Below are positions 57,140 to 64,000 of a stretch of DNA of 64,000 nt, in pieces. Origin of the DNA: Euryodendron excelsum (Eukaryota > Streptophyta > Magnoliopsida > Ericales > Pentaphylacaceae). The number at the start of each line of letters is the position of its first letter. The stretch's first letter is position 1. The translations under genes were made by a program, and so were the position numbers. Under the pieces are notes generated by a model, which did no database searches, was not told the origin of the DNA, and was given only the letters and a program-made list of their open reading frames with translations. Location: NCBI GenBank assembly GCA_033060915.1, contig CM065378.1, positions 31,882,001 to 31,946,000 on the forward strand. Reading direction: 5' to 3'.

Positions 57140-59001
57140 ATTAAAAATTCTAAAACAGAGAGAGTTGCGTTGGGAGTGGGGCAGTTGGTATGTATAGAGC
57201 ATTAATTAATTGCTCTCCATTATTATAAGTTACAAGAAATATCTCCAGTTTGTATAGAAAAGAAAATGAGACCTAACAAATCAACTTGGGAGAATCCATC
57301 TCACGTCGCACTCCCACTTCTCTTTCAAAGATGCAGCAACCACCATGGGAGAAAACTAAATTTGCCGAACCGAAAGAAAGCAGAGACAGAGGGCCAAAAT
57401 TAGTGGGGAGGCCATGACTGATCCCTTCCCTTCTACCCACCCTACTGTCTTCATCACTATCATCCTTTCTTATTTCTTTGTTCTTTTTTCTTCTTTTCTT
57501 TTACTTCCTCATCTCTCACCTCCACAATTAACTCGCATCTCTTTGTTTTTTTTCTTTTTCCTTTCATCTCTTCTCTTCCATCTCCATGTGCGATGTAGAG
57601 GTGTTTTATGGTAGAGAAGAGTAAGAGAGAAGAAAAGCAAGGAAGGTGGTCCTTTCTTTTCTTTTTTTAAAGATTTGCATTTCACCTTTTCTCAAGCATC
57701 TCACATTCATAAAGGTTTGGCTTTTTCACCACTTTTATTATATGTCTGGTACAAGTTTCTCCCTTTTATGCTTTTTATTTGCTTTAGGAATTTATTTGTT
57801 CTATTTTGTTATTTTTTTTGACATTGTTTTGAAATTTCTGGAGGTTCTGAGAGTTAATATGCATGTTACTAAAGGTTTGATTTTCTTTTTTCTCTTTTAT
57901 ATTTTTGGTTCATGTTTGCTCCATTTATGATTTTTATTTGCTCCAAGAATTAATTTGTTTCGAGTTCAAGCTGGCTTTACACATTTGTTTATTTGGTTTA
58001 ATTTTGCTTTTACTTTTTCTTAAGCACTTGTAGTTGATTTCTTTTTGTAGGTTTTTTTCACCATGGGTAGATGAAGAAGAGGACTTAGAAGTTAAGACGA
58101 AAGAGCTGGGAGTTAGCATTTCTGTAGGCTTCGCAACAAGAAATCAAAACGCTTGGCTAGGGCTAATGTGTCTCTGCAGCCAACCCACCACTAAAACAAA
58201 CTCTCATCATTTTTTTTCCTCTTTATTTTTGTATGAGACTTTGATTCTTGAACTTTTATTTGATTTCCTTGAAATTAATCATAAGGTCTTTCATTTTGGC
58301 TGTCTTTTGATTGTAAGTATCCTACAACAAGTTCTACACTGTTTTTTTATTTTATATGTACTTTTTTTCCTTTTTTTTTTTTCTGGTAACTTATTGTTGG
58401 ATGGGATAAACTTTCTTCAATTTAGAAAATTTCTTGGGCTAAGTTTATGATCAATTAATGGACTTGCCTTCTTCCAAGCCTTATTTTTCATTTTTTTTTT
58501 GTTTTTAACCTGAAAGAAAAACAAATTAAAACCTGTCACGGCACTTTTTTGCCTATGGGCCAAATGAACCAAGGTTGCACTACCTAAGAGATAATTTTTA
58601 AAGTTTACTAATTGGGTGTAGTCTACCTAAGAGATAATCCTTTGTAGCCTTCGGTATGAATTGCTTGGTTTGCTTTAACATTAGATTATGCAAAGCCTTA
58701 TAATAATAATACTACCGCCATAACTGTCGACATAATTTGCCTGGTATAGTTTAAAATTCACCATTTGTGAATTCAAATGAGACTTACTATTAGTTTAAAG
58801 GTTTGAGTAGTTCCGTAAGCACATATTATTATTGGTCATGGTAAAGTTTTTAAAATTACATAAGTTAAAGGGCTCACACTAAATTTTTTTAAAAGTTGAT
58901 GTTCATTAGTTTTATCAACAATAGGTGGAAAGTAAAAAATATATATGGCGAAGTTAGATTTTATTTGTGGGCCAAATGTATATAAATTTAAATTTTATCA
59001 A
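57140..59001 (+). other. Right interior of the small Helitron
   Basis: T-rich sequence. The open frame 58,034-58,450 begins, after an acceptor-like TTTTTGTAG, with a moderately protein-like stretch (WVDEEEDLEVKTKELG, then SVGFATRNQNAWLG) before turning into low-complexity Phe/Leu; it may be a captured exon of an unknown gene. Near 58,575-58,640, (C)TACC(T)AAGAGATAAT repeats twice about 53 bp apart. Nothing else is assignable. Confidence 0.4.
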
Positions 59002-59004
59002 GGA

Positions 59005-59031
59005 GTGCCGTAGGCACGGGGTCATCCCTAG
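59005..59031 (+). other. 3' terminus of the small Helitron
   Basis: Perfect 5-bp stem GTGCC/GGCAC with loop GTA, ten bases, then CTAG, followed by T outside. This is the canonical Helitron 3' signal; it differs in sequence from that at 16,738, so the two Helitrons belong to different families. Confidence 0.88.
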
Positions 59032-59535
59032 TACACATACATGAATCAACTATGTAACAATATATCACATACAAAGTAAGTAGGGATTGCTCTGTCACCC
59101 TACCTTGAATTGTTAGAAAATCTCAACGTTAGAAGCAAGCCTTCTCTTTCTGCAGCCCCTCTCTTTTTCTCTCTAAAATTCTAAAGATAATTTATACACT
59201 AATTATTTTCTAGACAGCTCACCCACTCATGGACAAAACACCCCATGTTCAAGCTGCCATAGGTGTTAGACCAACCCATACAACCAACCCCTATCCTGTT
59301 TTATTTTATTTCCTTTTCCTTTTCTCTCTCTACATTTCTTCTCTCTTACTTTCCTCCTCTTTTTTCTCTTCTACGTGGATGACATGTTCTTGTAGCTGTC
59401 ATCCCACAACTTTTTAATCATTAACCCACTAACTCTTCTTCCACCTATATACATATCTATATATAAATTCATAACTTAAATCATGAGCATAGCATGCCGG
59501 TAAACTTAAAAGAATAACAAATATAAGTTATTCCA

Positions 59536-59547
59536 CTCTCTCCCCCT
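59536..59547 (-). other. Polypurine tract of the gypsy element
   Basis: AGGGGGAGAGAG on the minus strand, immediately before the LTR start TGGAATAAC. It primes plus-strand synthesis and establishes the LTR boundary at 59,535. Confidence 0.88.
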
Positions 59548-59584
59548 AATATAGAGTTTTGTCCTCAAAACTTACCTGATTGGA

Positions 59585-60031
59585 TCATTCAAAAAGAAGA
59601 GGGTACTTTTCTCGCATCTCCTCATCGCACTCCCACGTGGCTTCTTCAACTGAATGGTTCTGCCACAAAACTTTAATAAGTGTAACTAGTTTATTGCGGA
59701 GTATCTTTTCCATGGTGTCCAAAATCTCAACAAGTTGCTCCTCATAAGTCAAATCCTCTCGAACTTGAAGTGGCTCAAAATCTATCAGATGTGATGGACT
59801 TTGCACATATTTCCTTAGTATTAACACATGAAAAATATTATGTACTTCTGCAAGTCTAGGCAGTAAAGCAATCCTGTATACTACTGCACCAACCTTTTCT
59901 AATATCTCAAATGGCCCTATGAAACGAGGACTTAACTTCGCTTTCCTGCCAAATCTAATCACCCCTTTCCAAGGTGAAACCTTGAGAAACACCTTATCAC
60001 CAACTTGGACCAACATAGAGGAGACCAACAC
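59585..60031 (-). pseudogene. Integrase C-terminal region with chromodomain (Tekay/Del-like)
   Basis: The 148-codon open end of pol. It contains VGDKVFLKVSPWKGV and LSPRFIGPFEILEKVG (integrase C-terminal GPF/Y-type module), VHNIFHVLILRKYV, then a chromodomain-like end (EEQLVEILDTMEKILRNK, VLWQNHSVEEATWE, MREKYPLLF). Chromodomains of this group direct integration to heterochromatin. The EATWE...MR..YP.LF end is that of the Tekay/Del clade (from memory). It is preceded by a deletion: the integrase ends at LYGRKCWSPLCW and this frame starts directly at VGDK, leaving out the usual 70 or so residues between. Confidence 0.9.
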
Positions 60032-60953
60032 TTCCTACCATATAAAGCTTCATAAGGTGCAACCCTTAAACTCGAATAATAACTGTTGTTATATACAAAC
60101 TCCACTAAAGCTAACTGCTCGTCCCAATTTTCTCTCCACTCTAAAGCACAAGCTCTCAGCGTATCCTCCAACGTCTGAATAGTCTTCTCTGACTGTCCAT
60201 CTGTCTGAGGATGATAAGTAGTACTAAAGCTCAAATGTGTACCCAAAGTTGTCTGTAAGCTATTCTAGAACCTAAACACAAACCTAAGATCACGGTCTGA
60301 AATAATAGACACTGGTGCACCATGTAACCTAATGATCTCCTTCACATATAGTTGTGCTAACTTGTCGAGTGCAAAAGTTTTCTTAGCAGTAATGAAATGT
60401 GCATACTTAGTCAATCTTTCTACTATCATCCATACTATGTCATGTCCAGCATGAGTCTGTGGCAAACCTGAAACAAAATCCATGGTAATCTGCTCCTACT
60501 TCCACTTTGGTAAAGGTAAAGGCTGAAGCTTTCCTGCTGGCCTTTGTTGCTCAAACTTAATTTGTTGGCAAGTAAGACACTCTGCTACAAACTCTGCGAT
60601 CTCTCTTTTCATACCACTCCACCAGAAATGCTCACGTAATCTCTATACATTTTAGTACTCCCAGGGTGAATGCTATACCCCGAGCTATGAGCCTCAACCA
60701 GAATACCCTTCCTCAACTCGTCACTAGAGGGAATATAGAGTTGACCTCTAACTCTAAGTACCCCATCTTCGCCTGTCGAGAAATCTGAAACTCCTTCTTT
60801 CTCTAACTCTTCTTTAATCTTCTCACACTGAGAATCATTTAACTGTGCTACCTTGACCTTGTCAAATAGAATGGGTTTAACTATCAACTGACAACATAGT
60901 GCCATTTGACCATGGTGGATAACCTTAACTTCTAAAAGCATCAAGTCCTCCAA
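59960..60953 (-). pseudogene. Integrase, broken by frameshift and stops
   Basis: Zinc-binding HHCC region: EAHSSGYSIHPGSTKMYRD in the frame ending at 60,609, then a one-base shift, and FWWSGMKREIAEFV..CLTCQQIK in the next frame. The catalytic core has MDFVSGLP (first Asp), ISDRDLRF (second Asp) and YHPQTDGQSEKTIQTLEDTL (Glu). A TAG sits at about 60,262 (RF*NSLQT, where Trp is usual), and another stop before EQITMDF at about 60,494. The D,D,E triad is still readable, but the protein cannot be made. Confidence 0.88.
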
Positions 60954-61438
60954 TGGATGTCGCTCAATAACAAACCACCTCTAGAGGATTTTCTACTCAA
61001 AGCATCAGCAACCACATTTACCTTTTCGAGATGATACAAGATAATAACATCATAATCCTTGAGTAACTCAAGCCACCTTCTCTGCCTCATATTAAGCTCC
61101 TTCTGGATAAAGATATACTTTAAACTTTTGTGGTCCGTGTAAATCTCATATGTCTGCCCATACAAGTAATGTCTCCATATCTTCAGTGCAAAAACTACTG
61201 CTGCCAACTCCAAATCATCAGTAAGATAATTCTTCTCATGTGACTTCAACTGACGAGAGGCATATGCTATCACCTTCCCATGTTGCATCAATATACAACC
61301 TAAACTCTGATAAGAAGCATCACTATAAATCACAAAACCACCACCTTGTGTCGGTAATACAAGAATAGGTACCGTCACTAATCTCTGCTTAAGCTTCTGA
61401 AAGCTACTCTCACATTGATCGTTCCAATCAAACTTCAC
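60941..61438 (-). pseudogene. Gypsy RNase H domain
   Basis: It degrades the RNA strand of the RNA:DNA hybrid. Visible: FVIYSDAS (catalytic Asp), [38 protein letters not shown] (catalytic Glu), [10 protein letters not shown] (catalytic Asp) and [10 protein letters not shown] at the end. A TGA at about 61,456 separates it from RT. It is the best-preserved part of the element, open over 165 codons. Confidence 0.9.
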
Positions 61439-61444
61439 TCTTTT

Positions 61445-62404
61445 TCAAGCAAGACTGGTAAGTGATAGGGCAAGATGAGAAAATCCTTCCACAAAATGCC
61501 TGTAGCACCCAGCCAAACCCAATAAACTTCGCACCTCAGTCACAAAGGTTGGACGAGACCAATCCACTATTGCCTCTACCTTCTGATGATCCACAGAAAC
61601 TCTATCCTTGTTAACTACATGACCCAGAAAAGATACGCTATCAAGCCTAAACTCACAGTTCTTAAGCTTAGCATATAACTTTTTCTCCTTCAGAGTCTGC
61701 AATACTAACCTCAAATGCTCTTCATGTTCATCCCTACTCCTAGAGTATATCAAAATATCATCAATAAATACTACCACAATCCGATCTCATTAGGGTTTAA
61801 AAATCCTGTTCATCATATCCATGAATGCTGCTACTGCAGTAGTAAGGCCAAAAGGCATAACCAAGAACTCATAGTGCCCATACATCATCCTAAAAGTTGT
61901 CTTAGGAACATCTCCCTCCTTAATCCTCAACTGATGGTACCCTGACCGCAAGTCAATCTTAGAAAATACCTGCACCCCTTGTAACTAATCAAACAAGTCA
62001 TCAATGCACAGTAAGGGATACTTATTCTTGATCGTAACCTTATTCAGCTCCCTATAATCAATGAACAGTCTCATAGTGCTATCATTCTTCTTCACAAACA
62101 ATACTGGTGCTCCCCAAGGTGAAACACTAGGCTTGATAAAACCTTTATCTAAAAGCTCTTGTAATTGAGTTTGTAATTCTCTCAACTCAACAGGTGCCAT
62201 CCTGTACAGCGCCTTTGAGATAGGAGCAGTACTTGGTAGTAGATCAATCGTGAACTCCATCTCACGATCAGGAGGTAAACTAGGTAGGTCCTCTAGAAAT
62301 ACATTTGGAAACTCATTCACAGTAGGCAAATCCTTTGACTTTTGCCCTTGAGGTTCCTCACTAATAACATATGCTAAATAACCATTACACCCCTTTTTTA
62401 GCAT
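61445..62404 (-). pseudogene. Gypsy reverse transcriptase, three stop sites
   Basis: It copies the element RNA into DNA. Visible: [86 protein letters not shown] and the catalytic FIDDILIYS. Stops: TAG near 61,982 (LFD*LQG, CAG expected), TAA TGA in tandem near 61,784-61,789 just before the FIDD motif, and TGA at about 61,456 at the end. Residues for catalysis are kept. Confidence 0.92.
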
Positions 62405-62850
62405 CTAATTTGCCTGCAAGGTAAAGATGAAGCTAGGCAAATAGATCTTCTCATCTCCCTTAAAGAAGAACTCAGGTTGCCCCGGTATGGAAAACACAAC
62501 CTTCTTCTCACAGCAATCAATCGTGGCATGATGCACTGATAACCAGTCCATGCCTAAGATGACATCAAAGTCTCGCATCTCCAAACTAATCAAATTAACT
62601 GACAAAGCCCTATCTTGTAGCTCTACCGTATAAGACCGACAAACAAAATCCAACTCAATAGTCTCCCCAGCAGGTGTAGCAACAATTAGACATTCATCCA
62701 TGTGCTCAAGTGAAACAGGTAAACAATACAAAAATTTTGGTACAACAAAAGAATGCGTAGAACCAAAATCAATCAATACCCTAGCAGGTACTGATGAAAT
62801 AGTAAGTGTACCTTGCACCATTGTCGGTGTAACTGCTGCATCCTCTCTCG
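62405..62850 (-). pseudogene. Gypsy aspartic protease with altered DSG motif
   Basis: 138 open codons with RVLIDFGSTHSFV as the active-site region, LSVNLISLEMRDFDVILGMDWL and a terminal TLQAN. In this family the motif is normally D-S-G; here it reads D-F-G (TCT/TTC to TTT type change), which would impair catalysis. It ends in TAG at 62,405 just before the RT frame, in the same phase. Confidence 0.85.
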
Positions 62851-63900
62851 TAATTGCATAAATGCGTCCCTGAGCGGTTGACTTTTGACCCTGAGTCTAA
62901 TTCTGTGACCCATTATGACCAGATGACCTATGCTCATGGGGTCCATTACGTACAAACTGTCTCCGCCTTTCCTGCTGCTGTATCTATCATCCTACGGTAC
63001 CCTAAGCCTTACAATCAAATGACATATGACCTGGGTGCCCATAAGTAAAGTAGGTACGAGGTGTCCTATCACAGCGACAACCAAAGGGGTGATACTTCCT
63101 ACATATAGGACAAGGTTTCTGTGCCGACTGCCCAAAGCTCCCCCCTAACTTACTAGGAGTGTTTCTTCTCTAATTGGGGTTCCCACCCCCTCTATTCTGA
63201 CTACCTTGTTATTGATATCTACCACGCTGCTGATCTCTGCTCTGATCCATGTACCTCTTATTGTACTGATCCCGCTCCTTTTAACTCTCATATAGACTCT
63301 TTTCTGCAAGTAAGGCCTTCGTTATCAATTCGCCCAAGGTCTTGGCCTCCAATATTGAGACCCTACTGCGAATGGCTGGAAGCAGACCCTTCTCAAACAG
63401 TAACACCCCATCATCCTCTGGAGTCACCAAGTGTGGTGCAAATCTAGACAGTTCTGCAAACTTAACCTCATATTCAACCACTGACAGGGATCCCTGCTGC
63501 AGATTGAGGAAATAAACTATTCTCTGTTTTTGCACCACTGCCGGGTAGTACTCCTCATAAAACAACTCCACAAAGGTGGTTTATGGCATCTCATCAATTA
63601 CTCCAACATAATGTCGTGCCTCCATGCTCCACCATTTATCCACCAACCCCTCCAATTTAAACGTAGCCAAGTTCAGTTTCTACTGCTTAGTGCACTCTAT
63701 CCGAGCAAATATCTACTCCATCCGCTTCATCCATGCCTTAGCCATTGAGGGATCTGTGGTCCTTTCAAAAGTTGGTGGAGAACCCTTCAAAAATCTATCA
63801 AATAAAGTACCCTTGTCCAATACCACAGGTCTACCTCTACTGGGGTCACTGTTGGAGCTGATTGCCTAATAAATTGCCCTAGGTATGTCTGTAATGCTAT
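62851..63900 (-). pseudogene. Gag remnant with damaged zinc knuckle
   Basis: The gag capsid-like region: LKGSPPTFERTTDPSMAKAW, FKLEGLVDKWW, ELFYEEYYPAVVQKQR, LNLQQGSLSVVEYEVKFAEL, RFAPHLV and GLLPAIRSRV, followed by an Arg/Gly/Gln-rich stretch and the zinc knuckle. In the knuckle the two leading Cys read Tyr (TYFTYGHPGHMSFDC); only the His and last Cys remain. Stops are numerous (after KRME, TKQ, EMP, LYES, GRYQ, PN and in GTVG**). Gag continues with diverged sequence to the window edge. Confidence 0.85.
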
Positions 63901-64000
63901 GGCTGTAGCCTATGGGACTACTAAAGTAGGTGCTAGAACTAGAACAAGAGCATGTGCAGATACAAATGCAGGTGCAGTCCTGGTCGCTGGGGCAATAGGA
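63901..64000 (-). mobile_element. 5'-side of gag at window edge
   Basis: Ala/Val/Pro/Thr-rich open sequence on the minus strand, presumably the N-terminal gag leader. The 5' LTR and the primer-binding site of this element must lie beyond 64,000. Confidence 0.5.

Larger units (their letters stand above)
53464..59031 (+). mobile_element. Non-autonomous Helitron, 5.57 kb
   Basis: It starts TCTATCTAATAAAACAGG at 53,464 after an A and ends with hairpin GTGCC-GTA-GGCAC (59,005-59,017) and CTAG at 59,028-59,031 before a T. There is no target duplication. The sister LTR at 51,367/51,368 reads straight across the site (GTGTA then TATTTAT), so both ends are confirmed to the base. No Rep, helicase or RPA sequence is inside. 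The interior holds a copia-like LTR (55,055-57,139) and unrecognised sequence. Confidence 0.9.
52474..59535 (-). mobile_element. 3' LTR of the Tekay-like gypsy element, split by a Helitron
   Basis: On the minus strand TGGAATAACTT starts at 59,535, directly after a polypurine tract, and runs to 59,032, resumes at 53,463 and ends ...GAAAACA at 52,474 (about 1,495 bp without the Helitron). Orientation and position next to the chromodomain end of pol identify it as the 3' LTR. Microsatellites (TA, CA) at 51,500-52,030 in the solo copy and 52,845-53,320 here vary between the copies. Frames in 52,100-52,780 are low-complexity Phe/Ser/Leu-rich and occur in both LTRs on opposite strands. Confidence 0.8.

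Noticed and set aside
50850..59535. A foldback transposon with long inverted repeats
   Set aside because: The arms have TG...CA ends, and the right arm abuts a polypurine tract and gypsy pol, so they are LTRs of one family in opposite orientation.
1..64000. CRISPR arrays, bacterial operons, rRNA genes
   Set aside because: No regularly spaced direct repeats with unique spacers and no rRNA core sequence were seen; introns, LTRs and Helitrons indicate a plant nuclear genome.

Overview
The window looks like repeat-rich nuclear DNA of a flowering plant, probably a eudicot. It is AT-rich and I found no intact ordinary host gene. Almost everything assignable is transposable-element sequence: LTR retrotransposons nested inside one another, two Helitrons (rolling-circle transposons) and one small hAT-type element. 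The species cannot be named from the sequence.

Left block, 1-15,382: an old minus-strand LTR retrotransposon without recognisable coding regions (family A). It has a primer-binding site complementary to tRNA-Asp at 13,866-13,878, a 5' LTR at 13,885-15,382, and a 3' LTR (560-1,221, preceded by a polypurine tract) whose other half lies inverted at 1-559. Its interior was hit by LTR-B (about 1,565-10,155). LTR-B was hit by a very large solo LTR (3,141-9,803, target duplication ATATA), and that by a copia-like solo LTR (6,785-8,723, target duplication CTAGG). This gives a four-level insertion history that can be read in order.

Middle block, 15,383-45,571: a clean hAT-like MITE (15,857-16,117, 8-bp duplication GTTATACA) precedes a Helitron-dominated stretch. 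A Helitron 3' end (hairpin plus CTAG) lies at 16,738 on the minus strand, and four copies of the family's 5' end lie at 20,242, 31,379, 35,969 and 45,571. Only the 45,571 end shares the TA-repeat flank seen outside 16,738, so the best reading is one composite 28.8-kb Helitron with older truncated relatives inside. Near its 5' end it carries the Rep/helicase gene (38,034-44,084), now broken by three nonsense codons and a frameshift. Downstream is a nine-exon RPA-like single-strand-binding protein gene (35,227-37,740) that I can splice without a stop. The rest is non-coding, internally repeated, and in part strikingly C-poor on the + strand.

Right block, 45,572-64,000: anonymous intergenic DNA with two possible gene-end fragments, a 108-bp tandem repeat, two more LTR remnants (families C and B), and then a pair of LTRs of one chromodomain Ty3/gypsy family in opposite orientation (50,850-52,415 and 52,474-59,535). 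The second is the 3' LTR of a minus-strand Tekay/Del-like element whose pol and gag remains run to the window edge, all with stops and frameshifts. A 5.57-kb non-autonomous Helitron (53,464-59,031) sits in that LTR; the sister LTR at 51,367/51,368 preserves the exact empty site. The Helitron itself carries a second copia-like LTR (55,055-57,139).
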